From the NCBI GenBank assembly GCA_034766995.1, contig CM068313.1, positions 36,575,996 to 36,639,995 of the forward strand: a stretch of 64,000 nucleotides of DNA, read 5' to 3'. A model generated the notes under the pieces. The model was not told where the DNA came from. It did no database searches and was given only the letters and a program-made list of their open reading frames with translations. Positions within the stretch are counted from its first letter, which is position 1. Each line of letters opens with the position of its first letter. Source of the DNA: Acanthacorydalis orientalis (lineage: Eukaryota; Arthropoda; Insecta; Megaloptera; Corydalidae). Of the stretch, positions 12,681 through 25,648 are shown piece by piece. Both the position numbers and the translations under genes were made by a program.

Positions 12681-13501
12681 ATTTATATAAAGAAATGAAT
12701 GTGTAGGTATACCTAAAAGAAACAGCATTAAATTAAATCCATTCCATTGCATACGTACTTATACTTTTAAATAAAATTTAAATTACTTGATTTATATCCT
12801 TTCCATACATCAAAGTACATAAAAAAAAACGTATGACATAAAAATATTGGAGGGAAAATGCAAATTTATTAGCTGTATTTCTGTACCGAACAAGAATATG
12901 TCTTGTTCTTTTGATTTCAATTATTATCTAAATCGTCATAGATCAAAAGATATTGAGATTGTATGAGAATGAAGTTTCCTCTCGTCTCTTAACAGAACAT
13001 TCTTTGAAGTATATTACCATGTGCTTTAACAGAAGTTATTGTATTTTAATTTGGATTTGGATTCGATGTATGAGCTTCTGTTCGTTTGTCGACTTAAAAA
13101 AAAATATTCAGCATATAAGCGTACGTACATGTGTGTGTTCTCTCATTTTCATAACTGTATTTTTTTTTAAATTATGTTTCTTTAGGAAATGCGTTTTTTA
13201 TTTATTACTGCGCGGTATTCAGCATTTTTTCGTAACTTCATGTTATTATTATTATTTGTCATTAAATGTTGAGTTAATAAAATGGGAAATATATAAAACT
13301 TCAAATCCAATAATATTTTAAAATAATTCGTTTTTAGGATATATATATATATACAAAATATTAGAGATATTTATTGCTTATATTATATTAAACATACAAA
13401 GAAAACTAATAAAAAAAGTTATATTTTCCAATAAGAAGTGTTTATCCTATTTAACATTTTATTTTAACATTTTTTAATTTTCTACTCCGTATTAGCTATA
13501 G
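12042..13501. other. AT-rich spacer with a TA microsatellite
   Basis: A (TA)n tract lies at about 12618-12673. A 122-codon frame at 12953-13321 has a biased, hydrophobic, low-complexity composition and no recognisable domain. I regard it as chance. Otherwise nothing is seen. Confidence 0.55.
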
Positions 13502-13724
13502 CAGCGTTTCCAAACATTTCCTACGACGGAACATTTTACAAATCTTGAAATGTTAACACCTTGGGTATTTATAGAGTGGGTAGATATAAACAATAAATAA
13601 AATAAATGATTAAATCTAAGCGTTAAGAAAAAAACAGACATTTTCTCAAATATTAATTATTTAAAACAAAACACATAAAAGTAGTAAAATAAACTAGCGT
13701 GTATATTATTGTAAAATTGTGTTC

Positions 13725-14603
<879 letters not shown>

Positions 14604-14717
14604 ATTATAATAGTTGAAAAAAATTTATAATGATATTTCTATAAAGGAAACATATATAGTCATTCCTCCTAGTCACATTCGCACACTAGACAGCTATTCA
14701 TTAAAAAGCAAATACAT

Positions 14718-14934
14718 TTCATTATATAAAAATATCTGATAGATATTTCAAAGATTCATCAACCATGAAGAATTTGTTTAAAGTTCAATAACTCACTACT
14801 GAAAGTGAGGAGTCATCTTCAAACATGTTTGAAACTGTCGCAGCATTTAAATCCATTCCAGGCTCATATTCATTTTGTCAATTCTTCACAGGACACACAT
14901 TCACTTTCCACGGAAAACAGTTTGAGTAACGCTG
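14718..14934 (-). repeat. Duplicated 5' segment of the hAT element
   Basis: This matches 14367-14598 in the same orientation: the shared core runs from AAATATCTG through the CAAACATGTTTG block to TTCACAGGACACA. The outer copy carries the terminal CAGCG end. The inner copy has its own terminus-like sequence near 14560-14600. It may result from a nested insertion of a related element or a local tandem duplication. Confidence 0.6.
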
Positions 14935-16678
14935 AGGTATAATATAGTATCAGTTTCCCTTGAGCATTTTTGTAATACGTTACATAAATTATTCATGGGA
15001 TTGTAATTTTTTTATCTTTGTATCAACTGAACATAGAATTTATCAAAACAAATTATAATGGTGACAAAACGTATACAGTGACGTCAACAAGTTAATTTAT
15101 TATTACGTAATACTAAATATCTCATAAACATCAATTTGATGTAATGTTATTTCACCTAACGTACATTCAGAGATGAAGTGAAATTTAACTGTTAATTGGA
15201 AATACACGAACATCCGTCACTAAACAGAATTCCTTATTACTAATACGAACACCATTTACAATCAGCATTCAACTTGTATGCCACTAATGCAAACTTACTA
15301 CTTAAAGAGTTGATGTTTTAGTTAATCTGCCTTAATTAAACGAACCCACCCCTTCGGATTAAACTCCTTGCACGAATATGTTCAGTATGTATTTTATACT
15401 TACTTGAAAATATATTGTGCGTACAAGCAAAGTCGTTTCACATGATACGAAATATGTTTACAATTATTTGTGTGCATGTGAGCATATATACCTTTACAAA
15501 TTACAAACAATGTTATTAAAATCTACAACATCTCGTACTATGTTTAAAAAACACATTGACAAGCTTTCAACACATTTTAAAATTATTAATATTGTGTTAG
15601 TATAGTACAATCTTTTGATAGAAACTCTATCCTAATAAATAGTTACAATTAATATATAATATAAGAAGTAAGTTTTATAAAACAATCTGAAAACAAAATT
15701 AAACGCAAAGAAAAAATAAATAAAAAGATTTAATATGACGACAAAATTAAATATTTCTGTATAAAATTTTATGATTCAAGAAACTGGAAGAGTTATTCAA
15801 AACTACAAAACGTACTCTAGTCGAATATTTGCTAGTGTTTATTATTAAAAAAAGCATTTTGAAATCATACAATAGTAACGTTAATAAAATATGTTTATCT
15901 TTTCTTAGTGATTATCGGCTGAGATGTTTTAGAAAACTCATTTGTATGCTATCTGAAAATATGATAACTAGTAATTTGTTCCTTCAATAAAGTCAAATAA
16001 ATAGCAATCATAGATAAATAACGTTACTATGTATTTTTCGTTCTTGAAATTTTCATATAGTTAGATAACAAACACGATAAAGCGATTTTTTCCCAGAAAT
16101 TTACTCTGAAAACAAGATGTTTAATCATGAATCACTTACACTTAAAATTATTGAATCAGACACATTTTTGATATCTTAGACAACATAATTACCAATTACA
16201 AATGTTAACACGTTCATTATTTCATATGATTCACTCACTGGTAGTATTTAAGTCTATAAGATTTTTTTTGTTATTTTAAAAGAACGAAAAGAAAACGCAT
16301 TTAAGAATATTGTTTTTAGGTAGAGTTACTTTAATTGTAATTACAACAAAATTGTAAGTTCAAAGACCTATCACCAATTAATATTTTTTTTGTTCTTTAT
16401 AAATTCCATTACTGATATTTTTGATACATAAAACAACTAGCGTTGAATAAAAGTTGAACAGTTAATACATTGAACGCTAGTAAGTTAAATCTGTGCACCT
16501 GATTAAATTATAATGAAAGTGTACAGTTACACAAATCGAATATAGTTGTTAACGTTTGTAAAACTGTTAATGCCCATTATAGTTTTACTAGCATACATCC
16601 GTACATTTTAACATCTGCCAATATGAGACTCGTTTAAAAAATATTATACGATTAAATTTATTAAATATTTAGGCACAT

Positions 16679-16728
<50 letters not shown>

Positions 16729-16998
16729 TTCTTTTTAGATTTTAGAAAGGAACTACAATAAAAGTACATTATGAAAATATTTAAATGCATTTTTTATCTA
16801 TTTGACTTATACAACTAACTACCTTCTACCGATGTACAATCGCAATCTCCTTCTGTCCTACAAATCTTCATCTTTAATCCACAATTTTAAAATATATTCC
16901 AAATCCTTTAAATTCACCAACGATCAACATATTGAAACTAACTTTTTCTCTTTCCTTATTTGAACTTCGATCATGTATCCGATTATACATATATACGA

Positions 16999-17058
<60 letters not shown>

Positions 17059-17663
17059 GTAGACTATCACTTATTTTCCATTCTCTTCATACAGCCATAC
17101 AAATTCAATATTTTTTATTAAATATTGTGTACAATCGTTTCCTTTATGTTTCATTTTCTTAATAACTTCATTCAGTATTCTATTGCTTTATTGTTTTTTT
17201 TACTCTTTTTCAAAAAAAAAAAACAATTTTTAACGAGTCCGTTCTGGTTATTCCTTGTCTTCATCAATAAGAGCTTATTACATAGCAAAACAGAATTTAG
17301 TATAGTATAGATTTTTTATGTTTTTAAGGCTATCTTAGAGCACCTAGTCACTTGATTTGAATACTTTATTTCCTTGCTATAAACTGTTTATAAAATCATT
17401 TTATTCCAATTTATTTGTTTTTAAGTAACCTTTTAGCTACTATACACCACTATAGTGTCTTTTATATTTCATCTTTTTGAATGATATGCGACCAATGCTG
17501 GAAACCATTATAGTGGCTTCCCGCTGGGTCCTCTTTTAGAACGGTACGCCACTATAGTGGCTCATTTGTGCTATGTTGTGTGTGCGAAAAATAATGTGAG
17601 GCGAAGATCGCTTTACGAATACCAGGAATATGATGTGGGACTGTGCGTAGTTCCCTGTTTTAA
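14935..17663. other. AT-rich spacer with two TA microsatellites
   Basis: (TA)n tracts lie at about 16689-16726 (with a CA leader) and 17000-17055. A slightly GC-richer patch at 15160-15390 has no frame or known motif. The palindrome cluster at 17448-17561 is listed separately. Open frames are short and unrecognised. Confidence 0.55.
17448..17561. repeat. Three CACTATAGTG-type palindromes
   Basis: CACTATAGTG lies at 17448-17457, CCATTATAGTGG at 17505-17516 and the perfect 14-bp palindrome GCCACTATAGTGGC at 17548-17561. They are about 45-55 bp apart, about 100-215 bp outside the left end of the piggyBac element. The role is unknown. They could be binding sites or the remains of another DNA transposon end. 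Confidence 0.55.
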
Positions 17664-18629
17664 CCCATTTGCATCATAGTTCTGAATACGCGACCAAACT
17701 TGATAAATCAGGACGCTCCACTGACAGTTGGCCCTTATCACCGTGGATCAACAAGTTTTTTACTTTCGGTTTTACTTAGGAATTACGTGTAATAATCAAA
17801 GCAAAAGACAATATTATACATATGTACCGTAAATAAACTTAGAATAGATATTAGATTTTTTTATTAATTAGTATGATGATCTTTAACATGATAGATACAC
17901 GGTACATCGCAAATATCGTATTTCAAAACAGTTTCTCTTCTGAGTGACTTAGATAAGCATATAATGCATCGCTTAGATGTATTCCTTCCCTTTGCTGTCG
18001 TTGAAGGTATTCGTGTGGGAAAATGCCTGCCAGTGTATGTTACTATTGAACCAATTAATAGAAGTTGTCTCGCTAGTCGTTTTGTCTTTAAATATTTTAC
18101 AATAATTTCCTCCGTTTTATAAATATGGATAGCTCGATCATTTTTATTGTATTTAAAATGAATATAACTATTCAATAATCCACAAAATAAAAAATATTAT
18201 TTTATAATGCTTTCTTACATCTTCGCATGGTATGAAATTTGCTCAACATTTGATCGCCCACACCAATTCCATTCATTTTTTTGTTATAGTCTATTTGTTT
18301 CTGCCGATGATTTTAAAATCTTCTCCAGTATATCGGTTTACTTTTCCCGTCTCTGTAAAATCTAAACAATGCACTTCTGTTAATAAAACAACATCTTTCT
18401 TATCTTTCCACTTTATGACGGTCATATCTTCTGTTGAAAATGTAATAGTTGAAAACAAAATGACAAGAAACGTCTGAACAACAATTAAAGAGGTAAAACT
18501 TACTGGTGATGCATTAACAGCTCCGAATTTTTTTACTTATTGCTCACAAGACGTGCGGGGGTTATTCTGCGCTCGGTGATAAGTGAAAGTCATCGTGAGC
18601 GGATTATTCCTCTTGCGGATGCAAATGGG
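17664..18629 (-). mobile_element. Deleted piggyBac element with intact ends
   Basis: The element is flanked by TTAA (17660-17663 and 18630-18633), the piggyBac target duplication. It has perfect 12-bp inverted ends CCCATTTGCATC. A subterminal inverted pair CTTATCACCG occurs at 17734-17743 and, in reverse, at 18574-18583; asymmetric internal repeats of this kind are typical of piggyBac. At 966 bp it is far shorter than a full element of about 2.5 kb. The remaining coding part is the transposase C-terminus on the minus strand. Confidence 0.85.
17864..18480 (-). pseudogene. piggyBac transposase C-terminal pseudogene
   Basis: The minus-strand frame reads MTVIKWKDKKDVVLLTEVH, then (after stops) GIGVGDQMLSKFHTMRRCKK, then GLLNSYIHFKYN and finally a cysteine-rich tail with RCIICLSKSLRRET and YDICDVPC. 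This order matches the end of the piggyBac catalytic fold (last acidic residue in the VGDQML segment) and the C-terminal zinc-binding domain. The N-terminal half and the first catalytic aspartates are deleted. In-frame stops lie near 18280 and 18210. It is a dead relic. Confidence 0.8.
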
Positions 18630-19673
18630 TTAAAATATATCACATAAAATTATACTATTAATTAGTAAAATATTTGTATTCATATTATGTCGTTACGTTT
18701 TTTCAAATTGTTTATATAAAAATGTTAGAATTTATTGAACTGTAACTTTACTCTAAAGTAAATGTATAGCAGAAAACACCAGGCACCGATCGAGGGTACT
18801 ACGTCGTTTACACACAGTCCAAGGAGGGGTTCATCCTTTTGGGGTACCGCTACACGGTCAGACCCACCATAAAAATGAGGTTAATACTCCTAACTACTTT
18901 TTCTTCTTATTTAGACAATGTTATACAACACTCATTCAAAATTAGTAGATTAATTTCAAGATTTTCTACTTGTAAATAGACTGCGTTTTTTTTAAAAAAA
19001 ATAATCTAATATTTAATCCTTACTGTCCATAATTTTTAATCAGTTTTATCACTATGAAGTTTAAATTAAAGTTTTTCAATCGGTTTAGGCTTAATAAGTT
19101 ACATGTGTGTCGCGAGATGATAATTGTTGTAATTTTTGTACATCGATAAAAGAATCAAACTTATTTTTTATAATCATTCAAAAATTGACAACAGTTGAAA
19201 CCACATTTCGACACTATGCACTTAAAACCAATTGTACATTTCTGAAATTCAATAATTATTTTATATTTTCGAGAATAAAACCATAATAGAGAGGAGAATA
19301 GGACCCATCTCTGCTCATATAACCCACTTTTATGTAGATGTCTATAAATTCCTGTCAATTTACTGCACGGTGCTGTATAAATAATATAATTTTCTATATT
19401 TATTAATGTGAAAATAGACTGAAAACACTATTCAAAATTATATTTAAAATCTAATTAGCGCACCTCTAAAATATTGTAAATTATTTTAATAAATAAAACG
19501 AGCACGTTATATTTCTATTACGGTTATGAAAATAATTAATGTTATTAGATCAATAATTTTTCAATTATTATCCGTACACAATGTAAGCGTATTATTTTCG
19601 TGTAGTACAAGGAAAAATTTCATTTTTTTCATTAATCTTCATTAAATGTCTTACGTCCATTCTACCAATGTTG

Positions 19674-19757
<84 letters not shown>

Positions 19758-20106
19758 TGTAAGTCATTCATGTTTGCACCAATTTGCTTCGTCATATTAT
19801 ACATACATCTAGTATAATCAAACATTAAAGAGTCATAAAGCTTTTATTATACCGTTGACGGAGGGGGTGAGTATCCAAGTCTCAAAGAACCCCACCGCGT
19901 ACTTTAAACACGGAAGGGGGTGCACTTAATTCCGTACAAGTATTGTATTCGCGAAACATACTTTGATAACTCCACGCTAATGATTTTGTGTTTATGATAC
20001 GTCTATATTTTATGTTTAATGTACTGTAATGTTTTAATCTCGCTTGATTTAACGCATCGTCGTTGCGTTACGTTTAGAATCAGCTAGGTTTGTTGTACGG
20101 ATGGAC

Positions 20107-20162
<56 letters not shown>

Positions 20163-20462
20163 TCCAGCGAACGGATTACAGGTGGCTAATAAATTCCGGA
20201 TTACAGGGGTAGCTATCAATTGTTGTTATATTATGGATTTGCTATTCGCGCCAGTTGGGCGTCCGACTTGAATTATTAGGTGTTAATGTAGTGCAATTAA
20301 GCTTAGCCATACGAAGATGATTTGTGACCGGCTATCGTATGATCCATAGACTGCGGTTATTGCTGTTATGTTATAGATAATAGAGGTAATTATTGGACTT
20401 GTAATGAGAAGATCTTTTTCAAGAAATCATAACATCAATCTTAAGATTATACATTCACTTAT
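18630..20462. other. Spacer with GC-rich patches and TA tracts
   Basis: A (TA)n tract lies at about 19673-19753. Two small GC-rich patches (18775-18890, with the hairpin CCAAGGA/TCCTTTTGG, and 19855-19960) are unique sequence of unknown role. The larger island from 19970 is listed separately. No gene is visible. Confidence 0.5.
19970..20400. promoter_or_regulatory. GC-richer island with paired GGATTA sites
   Basis: CpG-containing unique sequence interrupted by a (TA)n tract (20110-20154). CGGATTACAGG occurs twice as a direct repeat (20172-20182 and 20197-20207). GGATTA is the core recognised by Bicoid/Orthodenticle-class homeodomains. A partial copy of the window's two-box motif (TAGGTGTTA, then AATTAAG) lies at about 20278-20305. 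No frame is open. An enhancer role is inferred. Confidence 0.4.
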
Positions 20463-20714
20463 TATATATATAATCCAAATTATCCACAAGAAAATTTCAA
20501 TGACGTCGACTTATTTATTTACAACGTCGAGGTTTCACGGCACCAAAATATGTTTCTCTCATATATAAAACAGCAACGATGCAATCTGTCTGCGATAATG
20601 ATTATACAGACATAAATGAGATTAAAAAATATGTTTACTGTTTCATTCGGTTACATGTAGAGACTTATAAGTGGCAAATGGACGAGCGCTGTGAGCAGAG
20701 GGCAAAGCCCCTTA

Positions 20715-20715
<1 letters not shown>
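20463..20715 (+). mobile_element. Helitron-like nonautonomous element, copy H1
   Basis: It shares an AAATTATCCACAAG-type start, the block GCAATCTGTCTGCGATAATG, the block TGTTTCATTCGGTT(A) and a GC-rich tail ending GCCCCTTAG|T with copies at 28394, 46484 and 60258. There are no terminal inverted repeats. A GC-rich end close to CTRR-T fits Helitron-type nonautonomous elements, but this assignment is tentative. This copy contains the GCAAT block only once and no internal microsatellite. A (TA)n tract (20717-20755) follows at once. Confidence 0.55.
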
Positions 20716-20760
<45 letters not shown>

Positions 20761-20799
20761 GTATTTAGTCATAAAGACTAAAAGATTACAAAAAATAAT

Positions 20800-21017
20800 C
20801 TACTTATGTTTATACAGACATAATATATATATATATATATATATATATAACGATTATGTTGTTATATATCTGATAGTATTATATAAACATAATGTGTTTT
20901 AAAAAATATATTTATTATTTCATTCGGTCGTATGTACAGGCTTATAAGTGAGAAGTGGACGAGCCCAGCGAGTCCGATGGTTGGTGAGTGAAATGAGCGA
21001 GTGGCGAAGCCCCTTGG
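20800..21017 (+). mobile_element. Helitron-like nonautonomous element, copy H2 (degenerate)
   Basis: An internal (TA)n tract (20823-20850) is followed by the family blocks ATGTGTTTTAAAAAATAT and TTCATTCGGTCG, then a GC-rich tail (GAGTGGCGAAGCCCCTTGG) that ends directly before TGTGTA and another TA tract (21021-21041). The start is ambiguous. It lies just downstream of H1 in the same orientation. Confidence 0.5.
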
Positions 21018-21628
21018 TGTGTATATATATATATATATATAAATCAAACCATACTCTAAATGTTTTCAACGATATTAATATAATACTATATAAATTGTTT
21101 ATTTAGTAAATGTAATAATTACGAGTTTCATAGATTTTTACTTATTTTTCTGAGCAGAAAACAATAATTATAATAGTCACAATGGGTCACTTATCTGTCT
21201 AACATATTTAAATAAAAAATAGATATTTTTTATATTTGTTATTTTAAACTTTATCCGAAAAAAAATTTCTCTGGATTAGTATTTGCAGAATATGCGCCCT
21301 GACGAGGTTCCATTTAGCATTTATTATTGATAATAATAAGCTAAAAACATATTCGCTAGCTAAAAATATATTTCAGATAAATTATTTATTTTCCGTGGAG
21401 CTAAATACAAAATAAATATTTCAGATATATTTGATGGAATTCTTTAATCTTATTTCCCGTCTGAACGGATCTACGCAAAAGCCCTAAGGATAAAAAACGT
21501 AGGGTTAAAATACATCTTTGATCATAGGTATTAGTTTGATGAATTTTCTTAAAAGGCTATTGTAATAATTTCGTGTTGTACGTTTATTTACTACCTTTAC
21601 TGTTATACTTTGACGATGCTTAAAAACG

Positions 21629-21690
<62 letters not shown>
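21018..21690. other. AT-rich spacer ending in a long TA tract
   Basis: Unique A/T-rich sequence followed by (TA)n at 21631-21690, which leads straight into the palindromic MITE. No gene is visible. Confidence 0.6.
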
Positions 21691-21695
<5 letters not shown>

Positions 21696-21900
21696 GATTC
21701 AACTTAGGTTTCCACACGGAAGTATTAAAAAAACGCAAAAATTAAAGAAAAACATGTTATCTCTCATTTCGCATTTTAATTCAATTGTATTTTAGTATTA
21801 AATTGAACTAAAATACTAAATAAAAAATAACATGTTCTTTAATTAACCCCTACACCCCCTTTTAATACTTCCACGTGGACGCTTAAATCGAATCACGCTA
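21691..21900. mobile_element. Palindromic MITE inserted in a TA tract
   Basis: Inverted ends of about 38 bp: the left contains TCCACACGGAAGTATTAAAA, and the right, reverse-complemented, contains TCCACGTGGAAGTATTAAAA. The centre is a perfect 10-bp stem GTATTTTAGT/ACTAAAATAC (21787-21796 and 21807-21816), so most of the element can fold into one hairpin. Both outer ends meet TA repeats (left 21631-21690, right 21899-21917). TA is also the target of Tc1/mariner elements. There is no coding sequence. A related solo end lies at 55363-55425. Confidence 0.7.
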
Positions 21901-21918
21901 TATATATATATATATATC

Positions 21919-21965
21919 TAGATTAACTTTTCTCAACTTAAGGTCCGTGAACTTCTGGAGAATCT
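21919..21965 (+). repeat. Possible hAT-type end
   Basis: The sequence TTTTCTCAACTTAAGGTCCG with GTGAACTTCTGGAGAA after it looks like a degenerate hAT terminus (the TTCTCAACCTTTTTGGTCC style). No partner end or target duplication was found, so it is only a possible relic. Confidence 0.25.
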
Positions 21966-22859
21966 TAAAAAATCAAAATTTATTTCGCACTATTTAACAA
22001 CATACTTAAATGGAATGAACGATTATAATAAAATAAAGTTTCATTTCTTATTATAATCATATTCACTAAATTTGTTCTTCACTTATATTAAAATAAAATT
22101 TATTCCGAAATATTAATAAGTATACATTTCTTACTCTATGTAAATCTGTAGTTAATTTTAGAATTCCTATGTAGTAAGTTGAATTTGAACAACAATGCAT
22201 GTTGCGTCTAAACTTTTAGTACGGGAGTAAAAATATAGATCAAAATATTTAAAAAAAAATGTGGACACTTTCAAGCTTTTGAATTATTCAACAATCATAA
22301 AGCATGTATTCACCAGCAGGAATTGATCATTTTTTTTCTTGAAAAAAAGACTTTCATCCACTGATTTAAATCATAACAATTTAGATATGGAACAATATAA
22401 AAATTCTCAGTATTTTATAAAACTATAAGAATCGGCTAGAAAATAAAATCATTAAACTATATGAGAATACAAAAGACCAGTAGTGTTATATTTAAACACA
22501 TTTCTCAACACTGAAATTTACTAAAAATAAATATTATTATTAAACAAAACGAGAATATAAGAATAACTAAAAACCATGTACAGATTATTTCAAATTTATA
22601 ATAAAAAATATTGTATTATTTAAGTGGTTTGCTTGATACCGGATACGTTAACATTTCCAAAATATATACGAGAAATACTTCATTGGAAATAAATATTTAA
22701 GCCATTCCTACTCAATTAAATTCCACAATGCTAGATTAGAATGCACGAATTATATTTCATAGAAGTATCATAAAAACAAATATTGTCACTTATAAAACAT
22801 CCCACATTTCATTCATAACTATTTTTGTTTATCTTGTACAACTGACACACCTACACTTT

Positions 22860-22985
<126 letters not shown>

Positions 22986-23283
22986 CTGCATGTATATGTA
23001 TAAATCTGAAAATAGATACAATGAATTATATTAATAATACACTGATTTCCATGGATTAGTGAACTTGTTTAATATTCCATGTGTCAGATTTTAATTCCAG
23101 ATTGTAATTTTCTATGTTTAACAAACTACACATGAATATTTTTATGATACAAAATTAATATATGTAAAAAACAATTGTGCAATTCAAAAATGTTTTCATT
23201 TGTAGAATAAAAAAAATATCTGTTCAGTACGTACTAGTACATTCCATTTCATCGTTTGTACTAATTGTGGGTCACATTTTGTT

Positions 23284-23345
23284 AACCCTTTGAACTCACA
23301 AGGCCGGACATACTGTCCAGGCACTCGAAGGCGTTCTACTCCTAG
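23284..23345 (+). repeat. Possible piggyBac-like solo end
   Basis: TTAACCCTTTGAACTCACAA begins like a piggyBac end (TTAA target followed by CCC). It is followed by the inverted repeat GGACA-TAC-TGTCC and GC-rich sequence. No opposing end with TTAA was found nearby, so this may be a relic or chance. Confidence 0.25.
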
Positions 23346-24048
23346 ATTCAGTGTCATCGCCTACATTTTATCGTTTATAGATATAAGCTTTGATAAGCGT
23401 TCGTCCATCAATATCATCGGGTATTTACACTTTTCTATGTTTATCATACTCTTATCCTAATTCGTAGTATACAGACTTCTGAACTGCTGTATAGCCTATT
23501 CGCTTGGAGTACAAAAGGTTAGTATTGATCAATGTATTTTGGGATCTGGTCTTAATACATATATGGTCAATATATTTGATACTTTTCGAATTCAGTAACA
23601 TGTAAGTCCATTTATAGAGGCAATAATTTTATATAAATCTTAATAATTTTATATGATTAAAATGGATTATTTAAATATATGGGCTAATTATCAATGGACA
23701 GAACTTAATCGTGATAGTCAATATTTAGTTTGAAAAATATTCTCATTGAAACTATTTTATGTATATATATATATTTTTTTTTAATAATTGTTATAAATAT
23801 TTTTAAACTATTTTTTGACATCTTTATATTTGTAAGAAGAATTTTAAAAATGAGTCAAGTACAATTATCTGTAGTTACACAGTTAAATAAAATATTTGAA
23901 AAGTATCTTTTTATTTAAAAAGGGAACCTAAAATAACATAACTAATTATCAGTGACGAAACATTGAAATTACCGGGATAATTAAAAAAAATATTCAAATT
24001 TGTACGAACATAATAATGAACATAACTATCAATAATTTAAAGATGAAT

Positions 24049-24070
<22 letters not shown>

Positions 24071-24083
<13 letters not shown>

Positions 24084-24090
24084 CGAGAGC

Positions 24091-24121
<31 letters not shown>

Positions 24122-24129
24122 AGAGAGAG
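24071..24129. repeat. (GA)n tract with GCGA interruptions
   Basis: A purine-only dinucleotide repeat directly adjoining (TA)n, with scattered GC interruptions. It is the same TA-to-GA arrangement as at 9858-10077. Confidence 0.9.
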
Positions 24130-24639
24130 GTTTTGTATTTACAATATTTTAAAATGTATACTTATGTACGATATGTATTAATTTAACATAAAGCATCTAC
24201 TATACTTTTATTGATATTTTTTTTTGTTAATATTTAACTACTGTGTATGTTTAAAAATAAATTGTTTGCAAATTTCGTGTGTAGTAAATTAATTACTTTG
24301 CTGTTCTGAGTAATGTGTATTCTCAGAAGTTGTACACAATATAAGAATTTATGTTCGTACACTTTTACAACTCACCAGACATGAACCGTGGATTACTAAT
24401 GCCTTCTAGATATATAACTATACTTTTAACTAGTACATTGTTATAAAATGTAATTACAAATCATCATAACTATTGTTTCGATCATACAAGTGTACTGAAC
24501 TCGTTCTACCTTTAAACATTATAATAAATATCTACGAACAGTATGAATTTTATTTATAATCCGCACTCTTACATAATAATTTTCCACGCGTAACAATTTT
24601 TTATTGTAGCGAAAAAGATTGCTAAACTGCAGTACATAA

Positions 24640-25215
24640 CAGTAAGTCACGGATCATAGCGACTCTTAGAAGATGCAATATGTTCCGTTCGCTTATGAGG
24701 GCGATTCCGTATTGAACAACATTCACTTAATGCAGAAACACATTCTAATGTATGTAGAACATTATCATAAAAAATCTGACGAACAGAGACTGTGACACAC
24801 TTGCTTCTGCATATTTGAATTCGATACAGAATGCACAATACATTATATGAACTATATTTTTATAACCTGTCTCACAGACACAAACCTACAGTTCAACCTT
24901 TATGTTGTCGATAGATCTTGTATTTTTATTCAAGCCGGAACACAATTGAATTTATGCCAGTCGAAATAAAATTTTAGTACGGCCGCCATCATGGCAATTC
25001 ATCCAGAAACATAAAATAGACATATCCGGGCTGTCGTAGTCACTATTCTACCTCGCGGGTGACTCGAGCAATGCTTCTATAGCCAAAGGCTGTTGGCACA
25101 AGTAATGAAGTGTGATTTTATAGGGCATTAACAATTTATAGACCTACGATGGGAACGCATGTCGTTCTCAAGAACCCCAGGCTGTTTGTCTTTCGATCAA
25201 TTTCAACTTGGTAAT
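24640..25215. promoter_or_regulatory. GC-richer islands with the two-box motif
   Basis: Two neighbouring CpG-containing patches (24640-24745 and 24890-25215) without sustained frames. The second holds the window's best copy of the recurrent motif: AAGGCTGTTG (25086-25095), 8 nt, then AATGAAGTGTGATTT (25104-25118). The similarity to 32426-32475 continues to ATTAACA. It is probably a noncoding regulatory element. Confidence 0.45.
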
Positions 25216-25611
25216 GCTATACACTGAACAATTTTTTTTGAAGATTTTTCTTTCGTTTCCTCTGTTCACGTTAAACGCGAAAAGAAAACATTTTTAATTC
25301 ATAATGTGTGTACTTCTAAATATAAACGTTTAGTACTTTTCTACTTATTTGAAACTTTTCTAAACAAATCTCCTTAGAAATAATTATTAACGTATATGTT
25401 GACTGAAATAAATAAGGAACTAAAAAAGAACTCAGATTTAATTAACACATATTCGGTGTGAAGATTAGTTGTTTTCTTTTTGGACTATATACTATATCAT
25501 TGGCAATATAAAGACGTTTAAACATAAATAGTTGATGAAAGTTCTCCTTTATAAATTAAACACATTTTACTATGACCGTCCTAGTACAGAAATCCATATT
25601 ACTTCATTTTA

Positions 25612-25648
<37 letters not shown>

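Noticed and set aside
12953..13321. 122-codon frame
   Set aside because: Low-complexity, hydrophobic, no motif, no splice or promoter context. Compatible with chance in A/T-rich DNA.
18775..18890. GC-rich hairpin-containing patch as a small structured RNA
   Set aside because: No match to 5S, U-snRNA or SRP features that I could recognise, and no pol III boxes. Left as an unexplained patch.
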